From a marine gamma proteobacterium HTCC2143 (GTDB lineage: Bacteria > Pseudomonadota > Gammaproteobacteria > Pseudomonadales > Dasaniaceae), in assembly GCA_000169075.1 (NCBI GenBank), contig AAVT01000001.1:757201-821200 (forward strand): a stretch of DNA of 64,000 nucleotides, given 5' to 3'. Shown here one piece after another: positions 57,668 to 64,000 of the stretch (positions are counted from its first letter, which is position 1; each line of letters opens with the position of its first letter). Position numbers and translations under genes: made by a program. The notes beneath the pieces are model-generated. The model was not told the origin of the DNA, ran no database searches, and worked only from the letters and a program-made list of their open reading frames with translations.

Positions 57668-58680
57668 GTCTTGGCGATGGAAGACCTCACGGGGTCAGAG
57701 CCGATAGTCGTAACTCTCGAAAAGACAAGGGCGCCAGTCAAAGCCGCACCGGCATCCGCGACAAAGTTAGTAGTTACAAAGCCCACCACCAGTTAGTCGC
57801 CAGTGATAGTTTACTGCGCTTATTACAGGCACCGGTAGCCAGTTTAATGACTTGGTTGGTGATTGGCATTGCCTTGGCACTACCGACTGGTTTATTGGTT
57901 GTGTTAGCCAACGTTGAGTCTGTCAGTAGTGGTTGGGACGGCGCAGCCCAGATTTCACTGTTCGTGAACAAAGCGGTGTCGGAATCAGATGGTAGGCAGC
58001 TGGCGAAAAAGTTGGAGCTTCGCGAAGACATTGCCGAAGTAGAATTTATCTCACAAAGTCAGGCGCTGGCGGAATTTCAATCACTGTCGGGATACGGCGA
58101 TGTATTGGAGCACTTAGATCAGAACCCATTACCGTCAGTCATTGTTATAAGGCCTATGGAGCAGCAAACGGCAACGACGGCTATCGAGCAGCTCTATCTG
58201 GAACTGAAGGCGTTGCCTCAGATTGAGCAGGCGATTATTGATCTGGAGTGGGTGCAGCGACTTTACGGCATCATGGCGCTGAGTAAGCGTATGACGTTTG
58301 CGTTGGCTGCGTTACTGTCGTTCGGTGTTTTGTTGGTGATTGGCAATACCATACGGTTAGCCATAGAAAGTCGCCGTGATGAAATCGTCATTGTTAAGCT
58401 GGTAGGAGCAACCAATGCCTTTGTCCGTAGGCCTTTTCTGTACACGGGTTTATGGTATGGACTGGGTGGTGGATTGGTTTCATGGTTCATTGTTACGGTT
58501 GTAGTTGTTTGGCTGAGTGGCCCCGTCGCTGATTTGGCTGGATTATATCAAAGTCAATTTGAGCTACTAGGCTTAGGCTTTGGTGAAACGCTGCTACTGT
58601 GGTTGGCAAGTGGCACATTGGGCTTAGCCGGAGCGTGGTTGGCGGTTAGTCGTCACCTTGGAAAAATTGAGCCCCGCTAG
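57664..58680 (+). CDS. ftsX: Cell-division membrane protein FtsX
   Basis: A protein of 338 residues starting at TTG 57664 in the ftsE stop. A basic cytosolic region (about residues 1-55) is followed by the first membrane segment (LVIGIALALPTGLLVVLANV). Next come a periplasmic domain with EVEFISQSQALAEFQ and three C-terminal membrane segments of the FtsX fold. It couples FtsE ATP hydrolysis to septal hydrolases. Divides as in other gammaproteobacteria. Confidence 0.94.
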   Translation: MSLGDGRPHGVRADSRNSRKDKGASQSRTGIRDKVSSYKAHHQLVASDSLLRLLQAPVASLMTWLVIGIALALPTGLLVVLANVESVSSGWDGAAQISLFVNKAVSESDGRQLAKKLELREDIAEVEFISQSQALAEFQSLSGYGDVLEHLDQNPLPSVIVIRPMEQQTATTAIEQLYLELKALPQIEQAIIDLEWVQRLYGIMALSKRMTFALAALLSFGVLLVIGNTIRLAIESRRDEIVIVKLVGATNAFVRRPFLYTGLWYGLGGGLVSWFIVTVVVVWLSGPVADLAGLYQSQFELLGLGFGETLLLWLASGTLGLAGAWLAVSRHLGKIEPR

Positions 58681-58806
58681 TGGTCGGAGACTTGCTCCTC
58701 GCCCATCTTCTCGTATTACTAACAGCTCCCTTGATTTAGCTCAAAGTTCTTCCTCTTAGTTCATATTGGGTACTAGAAAACCTTCTATCGATGAACTTTT
58801 TTGTTA

Positions 58807-58833
58807 TTGGCACTCTAACTTGATGAGTGCTAA
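58807..58833. promoter_or_regulatory. CIRCE operator (HrcA binding site) upstream of rpoH
   Basis: TTGGCACTC-N9-GAGTGCTAA matches the CIRCE consensus TTAGCACTC-N9-GAGTGCTAA with one mismatch and the exact nine-base spacer. TTGGCA and TAATAT (58831-58836), 18 bases apart, may form a sigma-70 promoter covered by the operator. It ends 28 bases before the rpoH ATG. A second perfect palindrome, TTATCGATAA, lies at 58839-58848. Confidence 0.85.
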
Positions 58834-58861
58834 TATTATTATCGATAACATGGAGAACTTT

Positions 58862-59710
58862 ATGAGTACTGCACTACAGACTGTCAACCTGGTCCCTGGG
58901 AGTAATCTCAACGCCTACATGCAGACTGTCAATAACTTCCCTGTATTGACGGCTGAGCGAGAGCATGAGCTGGCGGAAGCGCTTTATTACCATGAGAATC
59001 TTGAGTCTGCACGAGAGTTAGTAATGGCTCACTTACGGTTTGTCGTCCATATAGCGCGTTCATACAATGGGTATGGTTTGCCTCTAGCTGACTTGATTCA
59101 AGAGGGTAATATCGGCTTAATGAAGGCTGTTAAGCGCTTCAATCCTGAAAAGGGTGTCAGACTGGTATCATTTGCCGTGCATTGGGTAAAAGCCGAGATG
59201 CATGAGTATATTCTTCGTAACTGGCGTATTGTTAAAGTAGCCACAACAAAAGCGCAGCGTAAATTGTTTTTTAATCTTCGTGGCGCCAAGAAGAAGCTTG
59301 CATGGCTGAACGAAAAAGAAGCACATGCTATTGCTGAAGACTTAAATGTCGATGTTAAAGAAGTTCGTCGGATGGAAAGTCGTTTGACTGCATCGGATCT
59401 GGGTTTTGATGCCGGCGCTGATGACGAAGATGATGGTTTTGTAGCACCGGCGCATTATTTGGAAGACCATTCTGCCAACCCAGCGATGTTGTTGGAAGAC
59501 GCTGATTGGGAACAAAATAGCAATCAGCACTTACAGTTGGCGCTAGAGCAGCTGGATGAGCGTAGTCGTGATATTATTCAAGCGCGGTGGTTATCAGACA
59601 GTAAGTCAACGCTGCATGATTTGGCGGGTAAGTACGGTGTTTCCGCTGAGAGGGTAAGGCAGCTGGAAAAGAATGCAATGAAGAAAGTCAGGGCTACAAT
59701 GGAAGCATAA
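58862..59710 (+). CDS. rpoH: Heat-shock sigma factor RpoH (sigma-32)
   Basis: About 282 residues from ATG 58862 (GGAG at 58852-58855), close to the 284 of E. coli; the frame upstream to 58766 covers the operator and is rejected. Region 2 ([36 protein letters not shown] in two parts) and the RpoH box ([14 protein letters not shown]) are clear; region 4 ends with [17 protein letters not shown]. It directs transcription of chaperone and protease genes. A CIRCE element sits upstream, implying extra control by HrcA. Confidence 0.97.
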   Translation: MSTALQTVNLVPGSNLNAYMQTVNNFPVLTAEREHELAEALYYHENLESARELVMAHLRFVVHIARSYNGYGLPLADLIQEGNIGLMKAVKRFNPEKGVRLVSFAVHWVKAEMHEYILRNWRIVKVATTKAQRKLFFNLRGAKKKLAWLNEKEAHAIAEDLNVDVKEVRRMESRLTASDLGFDAGADDEDDGFVAPAHYLEDHSANPAMLLEDADWEQNSNQHLQLALEQLDERSRDIIQARWLSDSKSTLHDLAGKYGVSAERVRQLEKNAMKKVRATMEA

Positions 59711-59730
59711 TCGCTTTTATTGACTTCGAG

Positions 59731-59756
59731 AAAACCGCCCTTGGGCGGTTTTTTTT
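59731..59756 (+). terminator. Rho-independent terminator of rpoH
   Basis: AAAACCGCCC pairs with GGGCGGTTTT around a TT loop and runs into eight T residues; it starts 20 bases after the rpoH stop and precedes the DUF423 gene, which must have its own or leaky transcription. Confidence 0.93.
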
Positions 59757-59773
59757 GGTATAGGATTTTATTA

Positions 59774-60154
59774 ATGGCAAAATTATTTCTAGTAGTGGCA
59801 GCAATGAGCGGCTTGATGGCCGTTATTATTGGCGCTTTTGGTGCTCATGGATTGAAGGACCGGGTTGCGGAAGATCTGTTGGTTATTTACCAAACGGGCG
59901 TTCAATATCATTTTTATCATACCTTTGCGCTTTTAGCTGTGAGCCTGTTGCTGTTGCGTTATCCGCAGTTAGGTTTGCTCAACTGGAGCGGAGGGTTTTT
60001 CATTATAGGAACGTTGATATTTTCTGGCAGCCTATATGTGATGGCGCTAACCGGATTTCGATGGTTGGGCGCAATCACTCCAATAGGCGGAGTTGTATTG
60101 ATTATCGGTTGGCTTATGTTGGTGGCGGCCGCCTACAAGGGTGTTGGTGAGTAG
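59774..60154 (+). CDS. DUF423 family membrane protein
   Basis: About 126 residues from ATG 59774. Four hydrophobic segments and the start FLVVAASGL-like [22 protein letters not shown] with FGAHGL are typical of DUF423 (E. coli YgdD). Function unknown; inner membrane. The longer frame from 59720 would overlap the terminator and is rejected. trmB begins four bases after the stop. Confidence 0.88.
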   Translation: MAKLFLVVAAMSGLMAVIIGAFGAHGLKDRVAEDLLVIYQTGVQYHFYHTFALLAVSLLLLRYPQLGLLNWSGGFFIIGTLIFSGSLYVMALTGFRWLGAITPIGGVVLIIGWLMLVAAAYKGVGE

Positions 60155-60158
60155 TAAC

Positions 60159-60878
60159 ATGACGAATCAAAAGGATAGTGGCGGTCCCACATCAATACCG
60201 GAAAAATATCGACGTATTCGCAGCTTTGTATTGCGCACGGGGCGTATGACGCCGGGACAACAGAATGCTTATGATAAATTCTGGCCCGACAAAGGTCTGT
60301 TGCTCGGCTCTGGGTTGCTTGATTTTTCTACGCTATTTGGTCGGTCTGCCCCGGTAAATTTGGAGATTGGATTTGGTATGGGTGCTTCGCTGGTTACTAT
60401 GGCAAAGGCCGCTCCCAGTGAAGATTTTATCGGCATTGAGGTGCACACCCCCGGTGTAGGAAAGCTGCTACATGGAATGGAAGAATTTAGCGCCGATAAC
60501 ATTCGAGTGTTTAACGACGATGCTGTCGATGTACTCGATCAATGTATTCCCGACAGCAGCCTTGACCGGATACAGATTTATTTCCCCGATCCATGGCACA
60601 AAAAAAAGCATCACAAGCGGCGACTGATCCAACCCTTGTTTGTACAAAAACTGCGGAAAAAATTGAAAGAGGGAGGTATTCTCCATTTAGCGACAGACTG
60701 GGAGGACTATGCAGAGCATATGATGGAGGTGATGTGCGATGCTGAGGGGTACTCCAATCTCGCAGATCCGTATTGTTTTTCCGCGCGACCTGACTTTAGA
60801 CCGATCACTAAATTTGAAAAGCGCGGCGAGCTTTTGGGGCATGGTGTTTGGGATATCTTATTTAAGCGCGCAGGCTAA
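60159..60878 (+). CDS. trmB: tRNA (guanine-46-N7)-methyltransferase
   Basis: About 239 residues from ATG 60159. [17 protein letters not shown] is the conserved N-terminal basic segment, [15 protein letters not shown] motif I, and [17 protein letters not shown] the catalytic/tRNA-binding motif. It makes m7G46 in tRNAs. Translationally close to the DUF423 gene, convergent with rdgB. Confidence 0.96.
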   Translation: MTNQKDSGGPTSIPEKYRRIRSFVLRTGRMTPGQQNAYDKFWPDKGLLLGSGLLDFSTLFGRSAPVNLEIGFGMGASLVTMAKAAPSEDFIGIEVHTPGVGKLLHGMEEFSADNIRVFNDDAVDVLDQCIPDSSLDRIQIYFPDPWHKKKHHKRRLIQPLFVQKLRKKLKEGGILHLATDWEDYAEHMMEVMCDAEGYSNLADPYCFSARPDFRPITKFEKRGELLGHGVWDILFKRAG

Positions 60879-60890
60879 TTGCGGCTTGAG

Positions 60891-61490
60891 TCAGACGGAG
60901 TGCGCCTTAAGTTGATCAAGAAGTGCTGCCATAGCTCTTCCGCGGTGGCTGATTGTGTTTTTTATCGCCGGTTCCATTTCAGCAGCGCTGCAACTGTAAT
61001 CAGCTACCCAAAATAAGGGGTCATAGCCAAAACCACCGACTCCCCGGGCCTCTAAAAGTATTGCTCCATCCCATCGTCCCTGACAAATAATCGGCGTTGA
61101 GTCTGTTGCATGTCGAATAAAGACCAACAGACATTGATAGTGTGCCAATCGTTGGTGTTTAGGGATGTTGGTGAGTTCACTGAGCAGCTTGGTATTATTG
61201 GTCTCGTCCGTTGCGTTTGGGCCAGAAAAGCGCGCAGAATAAATACCGGGCTGCCCATTAAGGGCAGCCACTTCTAGTCCTGAATCGTCAGCAATTGCCG
61301 GTAGTCCTGTATATTGAGCGGCATTGCGCGCTTTTATGATGGCGTTCTCGACAAAGGTTAAACCGGTCTCCTCCGCTTCAGGCACATTAAAATCTGATTG
61401 CGGTACGACGTCAAAACCACAGCCCGATAGTAGCTGCTGGAATTCTTTTAGCTTGCCTACATTGCCACTGGCTAGGACGATTTTTTGCAT
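60891..61490 (-). CDS. rdgB: Non-canonical purine NTP pyrophosphatase (ITP/XTP)
   Basis: A protein of 199 residues of the Ham1/RdgB family: IVLASGNVGKLKEFQQLL, FVENAIIKARNAA, AIADDSGLEVAALNGQPG and GFGYDPLFWV, with SHRGRAMAAL at the end. It removes ITP and XTP. In the same strand order as metX-metW-DUF4426-rdgB, the arrangement of Pseudomonas. Confidence 0.96.
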   Translation of the reverse strand: MQKIVLASGNVGKLKEFQQLLSGCGFDVVPQSDFNVPEAEETGLTFVENAIIKARNAAQYTGLPAIADDSGLEVAALNGQPGIYSARFSGPNATDETNNTKLLSELTNIPKHQRLAHYQCLLVFIRHATDSTPIICQGRWDGAILLEARGVGGFGYDPLFWVADYSCSAAEMEPAIKNTISHRGRAMAALLDQLKAHSV

Positions 61491-61501
61491 AATAAACTGG
61501 C

Positions 61502-61939
61502 CTATTGATCGACGTAAAGCGTCTTGGAAAATTTGAGTGTGTAGGGGGCTATGTTAGGGTCGGGTTGAATGTTGATAGTGAAGGTCCGAAGCTCTTTGTT
61601 GTTAAAGCGTAGTTCTGCAATATAGTAAATGGCTTCTTGTTCCACTATTTCATCAAATTTTAATGCGGCAGTGTGAATGAGGTCAGAGCTGTTGCCGTTG
61701 ACGATAGCTTTTTTTGCTGTTGTGACCCCTTTGTCTAATCGCCGTCTAACGGCGATATTGATTAATGCGCGGTTTTTTCCTCTGACAATACCATAGGCTT
61801 TTGCAACTTCTGGGCTTATAAAGGTAGAGTTGAGTACGTTGTAGTGGACATCGTAGTCACCAAAAACTTTTGTGTTTTCAGCCATTGAATCAGCCGCAAA
61901 AAATATGAAACTGAAAAGAACAATTACTAATTTTGTCAT
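61502..61939 (-). CDS. DUF4426 family exported protein
   Basis: A protein of 145 residues with a signal peptide ending near DSMAEN. KVFGDYDVHYNVLNSTFISPEVAKAYG-type sequence (about residues 24-50) is the conserved start of the DUF4426 family. Periplasmic, function unknown. It lies between metW (18 bases upstream) and rdgB, as in Pseudomonas. Confidence 0.88.
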   Translation of the reverse strand: MTKLVIVLFSFIFFAADSMAENTKVFGDYDVHYNVLNSTFISPEVAKAYGIVRGKNRALINIAVRRRLDKGVTTAKKAIVNGNSSDLIHTAALKFDEIVEQEAIYYIAELRFNNKELRTFTINIQPDPNIAPYTLKFSKTLYVDQ

Positions 61940-61957
61940 GCCATGTGCCTCAAATTT

Positions 61958-62548
61958 TTATCGACTGATATGATAGACAGCGGTGACACCGAATAAGTTC
62001 GGCATCAGGCGCCCCATTGTGCTTTCACTGCTGTCATCAGCGACAACGGTGCTCGCTAATATCCGAATGCCATTATCTTCGCACAGTGCCTCGAAATCTT
62101 TTACTGTGCAAAAGTGGATGTTGGGAGTGTCATACCAGTTATAAGGCATAAATTTTGACACAGGCATACGACCTTGCTGGCCAAGATGCCATCGGCAACG
62201 CCAGTGGGCAAAATTAGGAAAGGTAACAATACACTCTCTGCCTACCCGCAACATTTCATTGATGACCAAGTGAGGGTCGCGAAGTGTTTGTAAGGCGTGG
62301 GCCATAACGACTACGTCAAAACTGTTTTCTCGAAAAGTCGCCAAACCCTGGTTTAGATCGTGTTCGACAACATTGAGTCCCTTGTCAATACACTCTGTAA
62401 TATGATCTTCGTCTATTTCTATCCCAAGGCCATCAACATTCTTTTCTGCTATCAATTTGCAGAGCAGAGACCCGTCGCCGCAACCCAGATCAAGTACGCG
62501 AGCTTTTGAACGTATCCAGTCGGGGATGAGTTGTAAATCAAAACGCAT
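61958..62548 (-). CDS. metW: MetW methyltransferase-like protein
   Basis: A protein of 196 residues. ARVLDLGCGDGSLLCKLI (SAM-binding), VVVMAHALQTLRDPHLVI and VTFPNFAHWRCRWHLGQQGRMP are the MetW signature. MetW partners MetX in acylating homoserine for methionine synthesis; its own reaction is uncertain. Its ATG overlaps the metX stop by one base (TGATG), so the two are coupled. Confidence 0.95.
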   Translation of the reverse strand: MRFDLQLIPDWIRSKARVLDLGCGDGSLLCKLIAEKNVDGLGIEIDEDHITECIDKGLNVVEHDLNQGLATFRENSFDVVVMAHALQTLRDPHLVINEMLRVGRECIVTFPNFAHWRCRWHLGQQGRMPVSKFMPYNWYDTPNIHFCTVKDFEALCEDNGIRILASTVVADDSSESTMGRLMPNLFGVTAVYHISR

Positions 62549-63699
62549 CAGACTGTCTCCCCTGCCACTCGTTGCATATAAGCTCGGAACACCTTTTCGT
62601 AACGTTCATTCGAAATTAGAAAGGCGTCATGACCAAAGTCGGCTTCAATTTCAGCATAACTAACGGGTTTTCTGGCGGCAACAAGAGCATCCACAATTTC
62701 ACGGGACCTCTCCGGGGAAAAGCGCCAGTCAGAAGTAAACGAAACAACCAAAAAAGAGCAGGTGGCATTGCTAAAGGCCTCTACCGGGTCGTCATTATAT
62801 TCTCGAGCGAGATCAAAAAAATCTAGCGCTTTGGTCATTAAAATATAAGTGTTGGCGTCGAAGCTTCCAGAAAAGACGTCGCCCTGATACCTGAGATAAC
62901 TCTCAACTTCGAATTCGACGACTTCATCATTGCCCAGGCTGAAATTTCCAGTTTTTAATTCACGGCCAAACTTTTGCCCCATTCCATCTTCAGACAAGTA
63001 GGTAATGTGCCCGATCATCCTGGCTAATCGCAGACCCTGTTTTGGAATGACGTTATGACTCATGTAATAGCCGCTGTGAAAGTTTGGATCGGAACTGATG
63101 GATTGACGAGCGACCTCATTAAACGCAATATTTTGCGCAGACAATTTTAATGCTGAAGCAATGACAACGCAGTGGCGGACTTCATCGGGATACTCTAGGG
63201 CCCAGCGCATAGCCTGCATGCCGCCCAAACTACCGCCGATCACGGCCGCCCACTGTTGAATGCCCAATACCTTCATCAGTTCTCGCTGAGTATTCACCCA
63301 ATCTCGACAGCGCAACAGGGGGAAGTCATTTTGCCAGGGCGTACCAGTTTCAGGGTTGATAGATTTTGGGCCAGTGGAGCCATGGCAGCCCCCAATGTTG
63401 TTGACACTAACAATATAAAATTGATCACTGTCGATCGGCTTTCCGGGGCCGATATAGCTATTCCACCATCCAGGTTTGGTTTCGTTTTCATGATGATAGC
63501 CCGCTGCGTGGTGATGTCCGGACAGTGCGTGGCAAATAAGTATGGCGTTGGAGCAGTCGCTGTTGAGTTTGCCATAGGTTTCGTAAACCAGATCATACTG
63601 CATCAGCGAGCGGCCGCAGGCGAGTTCGATCGGTTGCGCGAAATGATGGGATTGAGGGGTGACTATTCCGACAGATTGCTCTGGCATTCTTAGGTCCAT
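62548..63699 (-). CDS. metX: Homoserine O-acyltransferase MetX
   Basis: A protein of 383 residues of the alpha/beta-hydrolase fold. [13 protein letters not shown] is the oxyanion region, [19 protein letters not shown] carries the nucleophile serine, and [10 protein letters not shown] the catalytic histidine. It acylates homoserine in methionine synthesis. Pairing with metW suggests succinyl-CoA as donor in gammaproteobacteria, but I did not resolve the determining residues. ATG 63699 or 63687 are both possible starts. Confidence 0.94.
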   Translation of the reverse strand: MDLRMPEQSVGIVTPQSHHFAQPIELACGRSLMQYDLVYETYGKLNSDCSNAILICHALSGHHHAAGYHHENETKPGWWNSYIGPGKPIDSDQFYIVSVNNIGGCHGSTGPKSINPETGTPWQNDFPLLRCRDWVNTQRELMKVLGIQQWAAVIGGSLGGMQAMRWALEYPDEVRHCVVIASALKLSAQNIAFNEVARQSISSDPNFHSGYYMSHNVIPKQGLRLARMIGHITYLSEDGMGQKFGRELKTGNFSLGNDEVVEFEVESYLRYQGDVFSGSFDANTYILMTKALDFFDLAREYNDDPVEAFSNATCSFLVVSFTSDWRFSPERSREIVDALVAARKPVSYAEIEADFGHDAFLISNERYEKVFRAYMQRVAGETV

Positions 63700-64000
63700 T
63701 TATTGTGCAGTTTGCGAGTCTAATAATTCAATCAGGGCTATGCAATAGCCAGTTCACTGTATGTTTTCTGGCCTATTAATAATAGAACGGCCTTCTTGCC
63801 GACCTATTACTACGTTGAAGGTCGTCATGATGGGTATACTGACATCGGCAAAAGCTAGCTAGCGGTCAGTTGGCATTAAATACCTATAACGTAGGCGACC
63901 GGTAAACTAACACTTGCGGCGATATGGCCGAGCATTATTTGTAAAACATTAATTGTCAAAAATACGAAAATGGGCGACAAATCGAGACCGCCCATTGCCG
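63700..64000. other. Region upstream of metX, no gene seen
   Basis: About 300 bases with no ORF I would call. It should contain the metX-metW promoter. Near the right end an inverted repeat resembling a minus-strand terminator is present (separate entry). No riboswitch that I recognise. Confidence 0.4.
63969..63996 (-). terminator. Possible terminator of a minus-strand gene beyond the window
   Basis: AATGGGCG (63969-63976) and CGCCCATT (63989-63996) form a perfect eight-base stem with a 12-base loop. On the minus strand the stem is followed by TTCGTATTTTTG, a modest T-run. It would end a gene lying to the right of the window. Confidence 0.5.

Noticed and set aside
58766..58861. Longer N-terminus for RpoH
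   Set aside because: The extra residues are unlike the family, would place the CIRCE element inside the coding region, and a good ribosome-binding site precedes ATG 58862.
59720..59773. Longer N-terminus for the DUF423 protein
   Set aside because: It would translate through the rpoH terminator hairpin; ATG 59774 matches the family start.

Overview
This window is a chromosomal segment of a Gram-negative gammaproteobacterium. The gene order rpmB-rpmG / radC / coaBC-algC-argB / pyrE / crc / rph / yicC / gmk-rpoZ-spoT-ridA / oxyR-recG, and further right mutM / fdx-coaD-rsmD / ftsY-ftsE-ftsX-rpoH / trmB / rdgB / metW-metX, matches the order I know from Pseudomonas. SlmA and the tolC / yqiB-cpdA-yqiA-parE order are also seen in enterics. 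The moderate base composition and the TonB receptor suggest a free-living, probably marine, relative of Pseudomonas (for example Cellvibrionales). That placement is inference. I see no rRNA, tRNA, CRISPR array, prophage or intact insertion sequence.

Left part, 1-12.9 kb: an O-antigen or surface-polysaccharide locus, visibly more A+T-rich up to about 8.5 kb. On the + strand it holds the end of an ABC-2 export permease, its ATPase, a sulfotransferase, an FdtA-like ketoisomerase and FdtB-like aminotransferase (3-amino-3,6-dideoxy sugar), a 52-codon ORF that looks like a collapsed hexapeptide acetyltransferase, and three glycosyltransferases. Facing them on the - strand is an operon of a WbpV-like reductase, a WbpL-like initiating transferase and a GT2. 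A WbpM-like 4,6-dehydratase follows on +. Together they can make UDP-QuiNAc- or FucNAc-type sugars, start the lipid-linked glycan, extend it and export it.

Middle left, 13.3-24.4 kb: a GT4 / methyltransferase / terpenoid-cyclase-like barrel protein / second methyltransferase cluster of unknown product lies beside hldE (core heptose). Then come a methionine-rich TonB-dependent receptor, an aldo/keto reductase and FAD oxidoreductase pair, and waaA (Kdo transferase). A structured, possibly attC-like repeat separates waaA from tolC.

Middle, 24.8-52.7 kb: housekeeping blocks. These are tolC; yqiB-cpdA-yqiA-parE; an HDOD signalling protein; oxyR-recG; spoT-ridA; rpoZ; gmk; yicC; rph; a Crc-like protein with a ruined ExoIII active site; pyrE; slmA; argB; a membrane-anchored algC; coaBC; radC; rpmB-rpmG. 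dut is missing between coaBC and algC, and nudF beside yqiB.

Right, 52.8-64 kb: mutM, a small membrane protein, fdx-coaD, rsmD, ftsY-ftsE-ftsX, rpoH, a DUF423 protein, trmB, rdgB, a DUF4426 protein and metX-metW. A near-consensus CIRCE (HrcA operator) sits directly in front of rpoH, which would put the heat-shock sigma factor under HrcA control. I consider this the clearest regulatory novelty. The cyclase-like cluster at 13.3-17 kb is the best candidate for an undescribed pathway.
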